Shown piece after piece: positions 52,401 to 64,000 of a stretch of DNA of 64,000 nucleotides. Below the pieces are notes generated by a model, which worked only from the letters and a program-made list of their open reading frames with translations, made no database searches and had not been told where the DNA came from. Origin of the DNA: Ectocarpus siliculosus (lineage: Eukaryota > Sar > Phaeophyceae > Ectocarpales > Ectocarpaceae); contig FN649736.1 of NCBI GenBank assembly GCA_000310025.1, positions 2,442,018 through 2,506,017 on the forward strand. Direction: 5' to 3'. Within the stretch, counting starts at the first letter, position 1. Each line of letters starts with the position of its first letter. Position numbers and translations under genes: made by a program.

Positions 52401-53763
52401 CGGTACATCCCACTCCAATCCGTGAAGATCGTCGTTGTGGCCTGGCAGATCATGACGCAGGTGAGGGTGCGCTTCAGGTCGGTCGGCTTTCGCGATGAGG
52501 ATTGATTGACGTTGTGCAACCGGGGAATTGCCGTCCTTAGGTTGGGCTTTGCAGCCAGAACGCTCCCCCCCCGCACGAAGAGAAAATGCCCCGTCCCCCC
52601 GGTTCAGTTCTGCACCACCAATTCATTTCTGCACCTGCCGTGCTTGAACTGCCCAGTTCACCAACGTGGCGAACGTCACGTACCCACACGTGTACCAAAA
52701 CTTCCTGAACGGCCTGGAAGTGTTCAACTTCGACCTCAGCTGGATGCTCTCTGCCGGCTGCGTTGTCGACGTCGACTTCCACGACCGACTGCTAATGGCC
52801 ACCATTGGCCCGATATTCGCGGCGCTTCTCCTGGTTTGCACCTACGCCGCCGCCGTTCGCATCCACCGCGGAGCTACCGAGACCCTGGAAAACGTGCGGC
52901 ACAAGCATGTGTTCATGGTGCTGCTGCTGACGTTCTTCGTCTACTCGAGTGTAAGCGCTACGCTGTTCAGGACTTTCGCGTGCGAGACACTAGAGGACGG
53001 CAAGACGTACCTGCTTGCGGACTACCGCATCGAGTGCGACTCCTCCAAGCACAAGCGTTTCGAGGTGTACGCAGGCTTCATGGTATTGCTGTACACGGCC
53101 GGCATCCCTGCCCTCTACAGCTTCCTCCTTTTCAGAGACCGCGACGTGCTGAAGGGGAGAGAGGCGGCCGGTCAAGACCTACGTTCTCGCGCCACATCCA
53201 CCTCCGACCTGTGGAAGCCATACAAGCCGTCCGTGTTCTACTACGAGGTGGTCGAGTGCGCGCGACGTGTTCTGCTGGCTGGGGTGGTCGTGTTCATCTA
53301 CCCGAACTCTTCGGCTCAGATCGCGATAACGCTAATAGTCGCGTTCACCTTCGTGCTGATCTCGGAGGGCTTGGCCCCGTACGCGTCCAGGTGGGACACG
53401 TGGATCAACCGCATGGGGCACGTGGTCGTTGTCGCGTCGATGTACCTCGCGCTCTTGCTGAAGGTGGACGTGTCGAAGGAGCGGTCGAGTAGCCAGGGGG
53501 TGTTCGAGGCTGTCCTTGTCGTCGCCCACGTGGTTATGGTGGTTGTGGTGGTGGCGGAGACGCTCGTGCTGGCGCTGGCCCTGCGAGCGGAACGTCGCAG
53601 AGACCAACATCTGCAAGAAGACCGGTTGCCAAGGTTCCGCAGCAGCGGCAAGGTGATAAGCCGAAGCCCGGGCGAGCAAGAAGTGGCACACTGGGAACAG
53701 GAAAACCCTTTCGCAGACCACGTACACACCAGGAGAGAGGACAACCCTACACTCATTGGGTGA
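46467..53763 (+). CDS. LNR / Pmp-like beta-helix / Cys-rich / multi-TM surface protein (6 exons)
   Basis: Exons 46467-46835, 47221-47418, 47810-50596, 51169-51445, 52207-52460 and 52657-53763 join in phase and give 1,663 residues. A signal peptide (TIGFTASAFTILCLLRSGIA) leads into three Lin-12/Notch-type LNR modules, each ending SCGYDGGD or ACGYDGGD and followed by CCxCxC. From about 240 to 1105 there is a right-handed beta-helix of about 20-residue turns with GGA-(I/V/L/M) and FxxN motifs, as in polymorphic outer-membrane-protein adhesins. A Cys-rich module (AGYWRATTSGTEVLACYHAD, CLEGYEGPYCAICSEGY) precedes a first TM (about 1235-1258). About six more TM segments lie in the last exon, which ends in a charged tail. 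The protein is thus a probable cell-surface receptor or adhesin with a large extracellular beta-helix; ligand and signalling are unknown. Length and start are well supported. Confidence 0.88.
47432..47545 (+). repeat. 57-bp tandem duplication in intron 2 of the LNR gene
   Basis: Two head-to-tail copies share TAGATCTTC, TTTTTGAAGGTGGTGCTCTC and CAACACACGAAAC, differing by a few substitutions. They lie just after the exon 2 donor. Confidence 0.85.
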
Positions 53764-54950
53764 TGGGAAGGAGGAAGGAGGTTGGGGGAGAGGGAGTAGG
53801 ACGAGACCGACAGTCACTGCGATCCGTGCGGTTTTTCGATTGAGTCCGAGGTTGAGCAGAAGAAGAACCGGACGAGTATGAGGGAGGCAACAGATCGAAA
53901 ACAACATCGGAAAGGGACTGGAGGAAAGTGGTAAAGACGAGGGAAAAGCACATCAAGGAAAGGTTCCTCTAGGAACAGATTTTCCACCTCGCTGTGCATC
54001 GCAACGCCGCAAGCACACGAACGACCAACGTCGGGCTGGCGAGTGGTATTTTGGCCCGTTCTGGCGATCATCAAACAGGCAAAGGCAATGCAGACACATA
54101 AGTGGAACGCCGGGACCATGCCAGAGCCGGACAACAGCCGGTCAGGTGCCCCGGAACGTCGGGGAGTTAGCTACACGGGCACGAGCTGACCTTGTAGAAA
54201 AGTGAGGTTTGATCCGAGGAAGATCGTTCATTTGTTTGGAGTATTGTAGTCTAGAGCGCCAACAATTTCTTCAGTAGGTTTGACTTTAGTTCTAAATATG
54301 ACTAAAACCGTAACTGACCCCGGCTGCGTCCAACTTTACCGGCACTTTGTAGTGGGGTTCAAGGAAGGCGACTGTACCTTCGTGTGATAGCTGTCAGCTA
54401 CATATAGTATTCCCGTTCATGGGTCCGTGCACGTAAGAGTTTGTCCAAACTTTCATCAGCACCAAGGCCCCTTGCCTCGGTTTCCCAATTTTTCGGAAGA
54501 CACCGGCAACTGCCCTGTCTCATGCCCTGTCTCCTCCATGCCCAGCTCGCTGTGGATAGTATTTTAGGTTCCACGTTTTCCTATATCGTTTTTAACCGAG
54601 AAAAACGGTTGAAAATCTTATTCTCTTTACGCGGTTGTAACATTTGTTTGTTGATTTCGAATGTCTCAACGGATTTGGGCACATGTCGGAATACGATGAT
54701 ATTGAAGGATGACATTGATTCGAGATATCGGCAAAAATCGCTATCTTGGCCGCTTGTTTCCTTGTAACTACGAAACGATGAGTACGACTTCAGAGTAGAA
54801 CCGGTTGCATTTCCTCTCGTCAGTCCCTGTCGGCATACGTACTTTTTGTTTTGTTTTTCCCAAGAAAAAATCCTACGTTCCACGTTCTGAGGTTCAGTCT
54901 AAATCTCAGATTGCTTAATTTCTTCCAGCCTTGATTTACTGCGGATCATT
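53764..54950. other. Spacer including presumptive 3' UTR of the LNR gene
   Basis: The first several hundred bases after the stop are probably 3' UTR. The rest is AT-richer with no protein-like ORF. Confidence 0.5.
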
Positions 54951-54969
54951 CAAGGACTCCATTATTGCA

Positions 54970-55240
54970 GCGTGTGTAATTGTTTGTGGAAGAACCTCTT
55001 TGTCGTGGGAATCAAGGCCGGCCCAGTATTAGTTGCAGTTGAGAGGTAGTTAAGATTAGGTTATTTATACATTCTGTAGCACAAACTTCTTTTGCCCGAC
55101 CAAAGGGGGAATCAATAGCATGGCTGGAAAGTTGATTGCTCGAACTTCTTTTCGGGCCGGCTTGAAACTGGGCATCATTTGCAAATGGGTGTGAATTGTT
55201 TGTGCTCAACCTCTGTGCCCGGGTTGAAGTAAGCGTAAAA
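54970..55240 (+). repeat. Degenerate tandem/dispersed repeat block
   Basis: AATTGTTTGTG followed by AACCTCT and TGTG/CGGG words occurs near 54980 and again near 55195. CTTCTTTT followed by CCGRC words recur at 55088 and 55145. The pattern suggests two or three heavily diverged copies of a 60-220 bp unit. Confidence 0.4.
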
Positions 55241-55244
55241 TCAT

Positions 55245-57060
55245 TAGCTATGTATGCAAGCTGGCTGGAATCCCGTCTGACTCAGATTCGTTCAAAGTTT
55301 TTGCTCGACAACAAATAGTTGGACAAGTTGTTTAGCGCGGACTACACGCGCGTGCAGCGAAATGGAATGCGCGGTCTTTGAGCAGGCCATGTCGTCCTGC
55401 GGTGAAATTTGGAAGATTGCCGTTTTTGGGCCTTTTTAGGGCGATGGTTGTCGTGCTTCGTGATGACCGTTCTGTTCTTTACATTGGTAGACACACAGCT
55501 ATTCCAGCTTCAATTTGGTGGAGGATAGGCAACGTAAGGTACAAATTCATCGAGATCGGAGCAATGTGGTGCCGGATGCACCTGCTGCATGCTCGTGTTT
55601 CGTGCTTGACAAGGCCGGCAACCGACACAGCCAAACGTTAACGCAGGAGGCGCCAAACAAGCTGAAAATTGCTAACGGTGTCTAGAGTAGTGCAGGACGG
55701 CCGATGGTCTAATTCCTCGTGCCTCGTGCGTTCGGGAAAAAAAAGTGCATGGTTCAGAGCTTCGAAAACATGATCGATCGTTCATTCACATTTATTTTTA
55801 CCGTTCTGCGAGACCTCTAGCGACCGTAACGGTCTTGTAGAGGAATGGGACGGTGATGGTGGTAAGGCAATGAGTTTCTTCACAGCGCGAATCCGGCGCC
55901 TGCTAATTCGGCCGCTGCTCGCGAGATATTTCCACGCACGCTATAATCATCATCCCCCTCAATTTGTTTCTAGATGCCTATCTTTTTCCAATCCGTTTAG
56001 GGTTGGTTTCAGCTAGAGCAAAAAAGATACATGTATATGATTTCGAGGCATCGGTTTTTGACTGCGATATTTTGACCGCGGCCGATTTCTCTCGGCTCGT
56101 GAAAGCTACGAGCACGAGATCGCGGCGGTACCTTCGCGCGACCTACGCCTCGAGGGCCCTGTAGAAGAAATTTCAATCGAAGCGACACCGGCGCCAAACG
56201 CAAGCATTTTGTCTTTCTCAGCATTCCTGTAACGCCTTTAGTGTGTGTGTGTACCGTTTCGTTGTTCCTTTCCGCAGCTGAAGTCTCTGACCTCAACAAC
56301 GCCACAACAACGCCACGATGACGAGGTTCGCGGTCGGCCTGCACACATCCCAGTCCTCGCCAGCACGCCGAGCGTTTCACCTCGCGTCGAACGCAGCGCA
56401 GCAAAAAAGTACAAATACCCCTCAAGTCAGAGGCGCCGGGGCGCCTCCTGGGCAACCCCGTGCTTTTTTTGCCACGGCATACTCTACCACCGAGCAAGAT
56501 ACAGCCCTATTCTAGACACGGTTCGATGCGCTATTATAGGACAAAATAGGCGTGCTGCGAAAGTCTCGGCAAAGACGGTGGCGAGTCGAGCGAACAAGGC
56601 AACGAAAACCGTTTCGGCTGGTTTGCGGGCCCATTTGCTACACAGTCGAGCACACGAAATTTCTGCCGCGTCGACAACTCCACATCCTGCTCATGAACGA
56701 CCACGAAACTCGGACAGCCACTGTCCACACAACTGTCTGCCAAGTTTCAACGCCGTTCGACCTGTACGCCGCCCGCCACAGCATTTTGCCATCCCTTGGC
56801 TGACCTCGGCTGGCAAAAAACAATCATAACGCAAGAATTCGCAATTTCTCAATACACACTACCCCCCTCGACGCAAATCTTACATCGACGTGGAGCTAGA
56901 ACTGCACTGTGTTCGATGTCCATGTCTTTGGTGCATCTTCCTCATCGGATCACGACAAAGAAGCAAAGTTTGTGCAAGGTGGAGACGCAGATGCAACGCA
57001 TGGAACAAGGGGGTGTAAATATCCGGTCACGCGCCCCCATCCAGCGGCTGTCGCTTGGGT
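55245..57060. other. Gene-poor spacer
   Basis: ORFs such as 56009-56497 (minus) and 56245-56829 (plus) overlap each other and lack motifs, splice partners or coding-like composition. No gene can be supported. Confidence 0.4.
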
Positions 57061-57069
57061 TGCATGTTA

Positions 57070-57420
57070 CCCCTGCTGTGCAACTCGTTCCCAAAACGCT
57101 GAACTGGCCTTTCGGCATAATTTGGCTTTCAATTGGCAAAGTAAGCAGCTCCTGAAAACGAGCATCGACAGGGCTACGTGCGCATCCCTTCACATTGGGC
57201 TGTTCACTCCTTTAGGCGACCAAACGATATGGGCCAACCCATCATCACCCGCAAACCTTGATTTTTCCACCGATCGTTGCTTTCGCCCCTGCACAGCTCT
57301 TTCGCCAAACGCTGCAACTGCCCTTGCACCCCCATTCCGGGGCCAGGTGGGAAAATAAGCAGCTCTCGAAAACGAGCATCGAAAGGCCGACCTGTGCATG
57401 CCCATATCTTTGGCTATCGA
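57070..57420 (+). repeat. Two diverged tandem copies of a roughly 225-bp unit
   Basis: AAACGCTG, AACTG(G)CC, AAGCAGCTC and GAAAACGAGCATCGA followed by AGG occur in the same order at about 57085-57175 and 57305-57390. A partial third copy may begin near 56905. Function is unknown; the ORFs over the block are not convincing. Confidence 0.5.
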
Positions 57421-57429
57421 CGACTGTGG

Positions 57430-60350
57430 CGGTTAAAACCTGTGCATCAAATGTACGTGCCAGCTGCCCTTTTTTTTTCCTCTTTTTGTAACTTTTACTT
57501 TTTGGCTTGAACCCTCGGAGAGGCGTCTCGCATGTCCATCGCGTCACCCTCCCGCAAGCAATCATCTTGTGATACAGCAATGGTCCCTGTATCTAATTCG
57601 CGCGCAGAGTTTTGGTCGAACTTCATACAGCTCTAGCGTACCTGTGTGTGTCACACTCTCTGTTGTTGCGTGTCGGGGGTAGTCTCCAACTCTGTTCTCA
57701 AGTAATTGTATGCATACTGTAGTAGCACGCCAGAGCTTTTTCTGGTCTCTTTTGCTCTCTCCGTCGTTGATGAACCCAAAATTTCAAATTCAAATCCATG
57801 GCACCTGGTACACAGCAGGACCAGTTTCTACATACACGATGACCGCTGTAGTTGGTGCTGATGCATGCACTAGACTAGCGGTGGTCTTCCTTGCATTTTG
57901 CGATATCCAACAGGACGACTCGGGCCCACAGCAGCAGAGTCGTATATAGATACTGCTGTAGTCTTGCATACATGATGTGCACGTCTTTGCACTGCACACA
58001 CCTTGTCCAAGGAGCATATATAATGCGTCTCTAGCCAGCCTCCATACATGTGGGGCACATGTGGGGCACAGGGAAACGAGACGCTCACTACACGTATGTA
58101 GATCGACTTACATCAGCGGCATCAGCAGCACAGCAAGCAGCACGCCTACAACGACTGTGTACGTACTACTACAGGCGAAAAAAACCAACGCTGCCGAAAA
58201 GTAGTCAAGTGGGTGCAATGGGTGTGCAAAGTGTTGGTTGAAGAAGCAAGCACGATGATGACCGACCATCACCACTTTTTTAGAGTCTCGGCGAATGCCG
58301 TTCGGTAAAACAAAAGGCCTCGGCGAAAAAGCCACGCGCCGACTAATCGCGCAACGCAAGTACAATCGTGCCGTTTGATTTCGAGAACGCTTCGTTCGTC
58401 GTAACCAACCGCGCACGCACGCACGCACGCTCGCACGTTCAAAGGACAGCGGACCTCGGACTGGAGGCAGCTCTGCGTGAGCAGAGCAACATATTTTCAA
58501 AACATGGGCAAATCGCGGCACAAATTTCCGGCACCATAACGCCGCCAACTGTTGCACAACTGTTGTGCAAGGACCCAAGGTAAGGGGAAAAGACTGCCAC
58601 TCACGGCACTTCGTCTTTCCAAAAAATAAGGCAAACTTCCCTGAGCGAACGCTAACCAACGGCATTCAAACACCAGTCGCTTTGTTGTCGTCAAGGAAGC
58701 GACTCACAGATAACAAAAGTTTGTTGTCCAAGACCGAAAAAACTGTAGGTTATTGTGCACGGAAGAAGTCGGAACATCTCCCAGATCCACGTACGTATTT
58801 GGGTTATTGTTGTGCCGGACTTGAGGCGTGTTGGTTCGGATGTCTTGGTTCGTTTTTCTGGGGTCCCACAAAGAGGTCTCACGGAGTTCTCATTCTGCTG
58901 CCTCGCTGCTCGCAGCAAGAGTTTGACAGACGCGTGTCCACTGGACCCAAGGGCCACGTGGTGAGGAAGACACGGTGTGTATGTAACATGCAGCCCGCTG
59001 TGGAGGACCACGTGGCAGAGAGGAGCAGCTAGCTACATCGAAGTTCGGACGATAGCTAGCAATCACGTAGTTTTTCTCCCGCCCACCCACCCCCTTTCTT
59101 TCGAAGGTGGGGGGTAGGAGAGACGTATTTTCTGCAACCCTAAGCTATCTAGGATGGGGTGTTTTCTGAATGGTAGTGCGAACAATTTGGGGCGCTCAAA
59201 TTGTTTGAATCTGCTGCTGTACAACAGTCTCGTCCCGTCCGGAATTATATTCGGAGGGAGATTTGTGTTTAGTAGTTGATACACGTTAGGATACCGCGGA
59301 GGTTTTTCGTGCCGCGCGGGACGTGTGGTACGGGGGAAGTCTCCCTCCGTGGGCCACAGAAGATATCATTGAAGGCAATTCGAAAGAAAAACAATACAGC
59401 GTGTGCTCACACTAGCAGCGCCATCGCCATCGACAACACGGGGGTAACGCCGACCATTGTGGTGTGCTCACGTACCAGGGACATTCCGTCGCAGAGGCAC
59501 GGCGTCTGTGCGGTGCGACAATAAAGAACACGAGATTGCCAAGTCTGAGTGTCTTTGCAGATGGCGTATCAACAAACCCAGGTCCGGCCTTTGCCCATGA
59601 GACCCATAACGCATGCCATCAACCGTTCAACCGCATCATTGAACATACGAACACGAATCATTCTACCGAAATGTGTCACGCCAAAAACAAGGTGTGGTGA
59701 ATGATTGCCAAAACGTGTGATGGCAGCGCGAAGCCATACCAGGCCAGGGGCAACCGATGGGCGTTCGAGAAGGATGGCAATGCCGATTAAAAACCCAACC
59801 AAAAAAGGGTGTATGTATGCAGTCTTAGTCTTCACACAGAGCCAAGGACCAGCCACTCGAAAGCTTCGCCGATGTTCTATCCAGACCTTTATACTCGCTA
59901 TATTCAGCGCAACAAGGTAGGTTGTTCGACGCGACACGCGAGCAACCGGCGGTACGAGGTCCGCCCTTGCCTAAGGACAATACGTAGCCGAAGGGTAATA
60001 TTGATTGAGCTTATCACGGTTGGTTGGGTCTAGACTACAGATCCTACAGTAGGCACACAGTAGTGCCACCAAATATTTCAGCAAGGATATCTCCATCGCG
60101 CAGAGAGCACAGGGATCGAAAGGGGTGCGATCGACAAGGTACAGATCACCACAACAGACGCCACCCGCCAAGAGACGCCACAACCCTGTTTCTCCCGTAC
60201 ACGATAACGTGTTCGCAAGAAACGCGTTGAGAGCAATCATCAGGTGCATTCAATAATCGCAAGTACTTGAGTCCTCCCTAAAAATACGAACGTTCCCCCC
60301 CTGCTGCCCCCCTGCTGCCCCCCTGCCCCCGTGCGGTGAACCAATGTCAC
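57430..60350. other. Gene-poor spacer
   Basis: Nothing with coding character stands out. Simple CGCA repeats (near 58405-58435) and a CCCCCCTGCTG minisatellite (60295-60330, three units) are the only structured sequences noted. Confidence 0.4.
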
Positions 60351-60361
60351 ACCCTGCCCAA

Positions 60362-60490
60362 CGACCCACCTGCTCCGGGACGTGCAGCAAGAACGACCGG
60401 TCGGCGTAGCCACTGTCCTCCCTGGACACGAGGTGGTGCACCGTCTCGTTTGCCTTACCGTCTCGTGTGCCTCGGTGACGAGCAGGGCGG
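60362..60490 (-). other. Exon-like island on the minus strand (orphan)
   Basis: On the minus strand, an open segment (NETVHHLVSREDSGYADRSF, then LLHVPEQ) ends at a good donor CCGGAGCAG|GTGGGT near 60370 and has coding-like GC content. No partner exon is recognisable nearby, and repeat family B starts about 75 bases away. It may be an orphan or captured exon. Confidence 0.3.
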
Positions 60491-60564
60491 TTGATGTCCT
60501 CGCGCCCGCTCTATTGTTGCGCACGCTTCTCCCCTCCGGCCTATTTTTGTTTGCGTAAAATAGC

Positions 60565-61832
60565 GCGGGACTGTTGCGCTCATCCAATCAGACGCGTTTG
60601 AGTGTTGTTGTTCCAGAGAGGCGGAAACTCTCCTTGAAAATGAGTCGGTCGTGCTCGCGTGTATCACAAGGGTCGTGGACCGTGCGTAGTCGTTACGGAA
60701 GGTAGTCGATCGTGGGTTGTGGGAGTTGAGGTGACCTCACGACGGACGGCTCAGTCGAAAAGCAAACAACAAAATAGGCATGGTGGATCCGCACATCCGC
60801 ACAATCCGCACGCAAGGATTTTTCGCACAGTCCGCGGCAATCCACGCACCCCCCCCGACCCAGGAGGCAGACTGCACCACCAACCACCAACCCATACACA
60901 TTTCTTGTGAACTCATTTCTTTGGAGCGCGGAGAGGCCTTCATCCTCAGGTTCCTCTGCGGTGGACCGACAGTCTGCTGGCTGCTGAATGCGCGTGCGTG
61001 GGGGCTGACAAGGAACACTGCCGCCCCCCAGCGAGACACCCCGCTCTGTGTTGGTTCCCACCGGTAAGTGCAAAACTATACCGGTATAGAGCACCTCCAC
61101 CAGAGACTTCTTTCTGGTGCGAAAAAACTAGGCACAAGGGGATGCCACTGCAGTAATTTCGGCCAATAGACTGGATCTTCCCAATTCGTTGGTTTGGGGC
61201 AGAGCAGAGGGCGCACCCCACACACTTTGGTGTAAGGCTTGCGGCGTGGAATAGCCGGCGCGCTGGGAGCTGTAGAGTCTGCCCAACGTCTGGAGACAGA
61301 GTCACCAAAAAATCCGAGCCGCAATCGTAATTTTGAGGAAGTTCTGAGCACGGAGAGTAGCACCAGCTGTCAGCAAAAAAATGCGAAGAAAAAGGCCAAA
61401 ATCCCTATCTTGCTTGATTTAGATGCGATCACTTTGGAGCACATGGTGGTTTACCGAACACCTGTGGCCGCAAGTTAGGAGGGCGTAAGAGGTTCCGAAC
61501 ACCCCCCTGCCCTCGGGCTATAGGTCCCTGTCGGTCTAGGGCATGGTCCCTCTACAGTATAGTAGGGGGGCTATAACACCGTGAACACAGCAGCAGCACA
61601 CAGCCGGACCCACACAAACATTTGGAGAGAGAGCTGACAGCAGGGTGGTTGCCACACATCGCGTGCGACCTCGGGTGGAGCATGGTTACCCGTGCTGTTC
61701 GTGCCTATAGACCTTTGCCGGCTGAAAGGACGTGCTACTGCTGTGTCATGTGCGACAGCAGTGAAGACAGCGGGCTGGTGAGAGGAAACGAGGCCCGTGG
61801 TCGTGCGGAAAAAATATTTCCCGCTTTCCCGC
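60565..61832 (+). repeat. Interspersed repeat family B, copy interrupted by a roughly 520-bp insertion
   Basis: 60565-61078 aligns with the first two thirds of 39890-40660, and 61598-61832 aligns with its last third (GGACCCACACAAACATTT, GACAGCAGGGTGG, GGCTGAAAGG). The intervening 61079-61597 has no counterpart in the first copy and begins and ends with loosely inverted CCGGTATAG/CTATAACACCG, so a nested insertion is likely. There is no intact ORF. Confidence 0.75.
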
Positions 61833-63412
61833 TGCGGTTACCTCTGCTGAATCATTGCAACGCAACGGTGCTCTGTACCACTGTCCGGGTTACTCTACCG
61901 GCACCGCTATTTGCCCCATCGATCGGGTATGTGGTGTGTTGAGGTAGAGCGAGCTATCATCGTCGGACCCATCATGATGTCGAAACAGAATCCGACCTCT
62001 TTGTCTCTATCGAGTATATGTCACCCCGCCCGGGTGGGCTCCTTTTTCGAGCCTTTTGTTCACCCGCACTTAGTACTACTGCTGTATACTGCTGTAACTA
62101 TAGTCTAACTATTTATGTACTACTGCTGTACTACGTACGCAAATGTTGTATGTATGCATCGATAGGAAGGGGTAATGAGCCGCGGCTGACGACTCAATAC
62201 CTTGCAGTAGTCTATCTGCGATGCTGTGCGATGTTTGAAAGGTTGATAGAACAAGGGCGCATGACCTCGCGACGAGAATCGGAGCTTGCTGCTCAATACA
62301 CACAAGTCGTGACGTGGTGATGGGGGTAAATTCTTCACATATATGCGGCCATTTGTTTCCACTGATGATGCCACAGGTGTTCTTCATTCATTCATTCTTT
62401 TTTAATATTTTTCTTAATATGACACAACGAAACCATCTCTATCATAGAAAAGAGTCTGAGACAGATTAGCAATGGATTCATAGCGTCAGAAAGTACCTGT
62501 ATGTCTACGATTTCCCAGACAGCATGTAGGGACATCTCCCCTGCGGGTAACAGGCTCAACAAGACAGTTTGGTAGCTGTCTTGTGTGTCTCATATATGTT
62601 ATGTTGGGAAGGTGCAGATGATATGTGTTAGGTACTGGTCGGGCGTTTTGTGTGTGGCACCCTTTTAGTCGTAGGGCATGCAATCTCCCTCAGTTTTCAA
62701 ACGTATTTTCAATGTGGTACGCGTATGTTCCGGGTACTTGGGTTGTTGTTGTTGTTGTTGTTGTTGTCTTCACATTAAAAACCGTTCCGATCTCTCTCTA
62801 CCCAGTACCTTCGTATGTCCGTACTGATCCAACACTCGACGCGGTCGATTCCCGTGGTCACAGGTTAACTTACCCTAAAAAGGTACACTCAAATAAACTG
62901 GCCCCGAGGGGTCCGCAAGTCAATCGAAATCAACGACAGATATTCTGGAATCCTCCACTCCCTCTTCGCGCTATGCGAGGTATCAACTGAGACTAGCAGT
63001 CACTATCTATCATGGGCCGGAGAGAAAGAGGTACACCCCCTTGGTTCAATCTTGGTACTTCACAACGCAAGCAGAGACAAGGCCATCTGGCACAGAAAAA
63101 GAGAGAAAAAAAGAGAGAAAAAAAAAGAAAAAAGAGAAAAAAAAGGAGAAAAAATAAAAATGGAAACCGTAAGGAGAAGAGAAAATAAATGAAAATAAAA
63201 TGAAAAAGGGCGAGGACAAAGAGGGACCAGGCCGAAAATAACAGGAAGTATGAGGCAGAACAAGGCACACGGTGGATAGACCATTAACGAACAAGCAAAC
63301 ACGCAAACATGGCCACCAACCAGCGATACATTGTAATGGTACGAAATCACTACTACTGGGGGGTTGGTGCAATGGTGCAGCGTTGGGGGGGGGGGAATTG
63401 GCGAAAAGAGAT
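61833..63412. other. Gene-poor spacer with simple repeats
   Basis: This holds a short (GTT)n tract (62744-62768) and a purine-rich AGAAAAA tract (63095-63200). No supportable gene lies between repeat family B and the LINE fragment. Confidence 0.45.
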
Positions 63413-64000
63413 TCAATCCGGCACCTGTCGTGCCACTCGGTCCGTCTCTTCTCGTTTGCTTTCTTCCCTCGCCGTCTCGTCCGTCTCCTGCCCCCCTCCC
63501 GCCCCATTGGTTGTTGGCTTGTGGTTTCGTTTGAGCGCTCGTTGTCGGCTGGCCTCTTCTTCCTTCTCGTGCCAGGAGGTCATGAACCTCTCAGCTCCCT
63601 GCAGCACCGCCGCATGCCAGGGTACTCCCCCCTCCACCTTCGCGGCTTCCGTCCACCTTAACTTCGGTGCCGTGTCTTTCGGTACGGGAATTCCGAGACA
63701 ACTTGGGTCGGTTTTCGTAGATCCGTGGTCGGCCCCGAATGCCTTCAGATCGTCGAGCACACACTTCGGCCAGTTCTGTTCCTGTCCCCCCCTACGTGGC
63801 TTCTCCCCCCCCGCCAGCTCGCCGAGCATCAGTCGTTTCGGGAGTCGCCCGTCCGGCCGCCTTGCCAGTGCTCCCGCGAACAGTAGGCGTCGTTGTCGGA
63901 TCGTGGCTTCAACGCTCTGGCATTCGACCCTCTTCAGCGTCTGGGCGTACGAGAGCTGCCGGTAGGTGTCTTTCTTGCGCTTGTACCCGACAACTCGAAG
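63413..64000 (-). mobile_element. LINE reverse-transcriptase C-terminal fragment, running off the window
   Basis: On the minus strand a frame open from the window edge reads LRVVGYKRKKDTYRQLSYAQ, then IRQRRLLFAGALARRPDGRL, PKRLMLGELAG and QEQNWPKCVLDDLKAFGA, and stops at 63413. The pattern R-Q-R-R-L-x-F-x-G-x-L-x-R, RLP and a later W-x-x-C is the usual C-terminal tail of non-LTR retrotransposon polymerases. It has no visible similarity to the LINE at 18.6-20.1 kb, so it is a different family. The catalytic region lies outside the window. Confidence 0.75.

Overview
This window looks like nuclear DNA of a multicellular stramenopile, most likely a brown alga of the Ectocarpus type. The genes are split into many short exons by GT-AG introns of roughly 0.3-3 kb. 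The largest protein joins Notch-type LNR modules to a Pmp-like beta-helix and a polytopic C-terminus, a combination I associate with brown algal genomes. Introns and spacers are full of retroelement remnants, fold-back elements and microsatellites. No operons, rRNA, clear tRNA or CRISPR are visible. Species assignment is inference; gene models rest on splice-site and reading-phase consistency only.

Layout. 1-800: poor homopolymer-rich sequence and copy 1 of a roughly 0.5 kb repeat. 835-1536 (+): last exon of an unrecognised polyQ/RGG protein. 3370-10990 (+): five-exon gene for a probable plastid-targeted protein with a TPR-like C-terminus (503 aa model). 12365-28743 (+): twenty-exon gene for an SDP1-type patatin-like triacylglycerol lipase (963 aa model); a 5'-truncated LINE, a fold-back element and several microsatellites lie in its introns, and its last intron carries an assembly gap. 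30654-38505 (-): at least thirteen exons encoding an FN3 - jelly-roll-like - C2 - multi-TM protein with unresolved 5' end. 38.5-46.4 kb: spacer with a roughly 0.77 kb repeat, a tandem dimer of the 1-800 repeat, and two weak coding islands. 46467-53763 (+): six-exon gene for a 1,663-aa LNR / beta-helix / Cys-rich / multi-TM surface protein. 53.8-63.4 kb: gene-poor, with degenerate tandem repeats and a second copy of the 0.77 kb repeat that carries an insertion. 63413-64000 (-): C-terminus of a second LINE reverse transcriptase running off the window.

The genes are unrelated single-copy nuclear genes, not a pathway: lipid-droplet or storage-lipid turnover (lipase), a plastid helper protein, and two membrane or surface proteins. 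The most interesting points are the modular LNR exon structure, the FN3/C2/TM architecture with intact Ca2+ ligands, a 3' tail shared by the LINE and the short repeats, and a duplicated splice acceptor.
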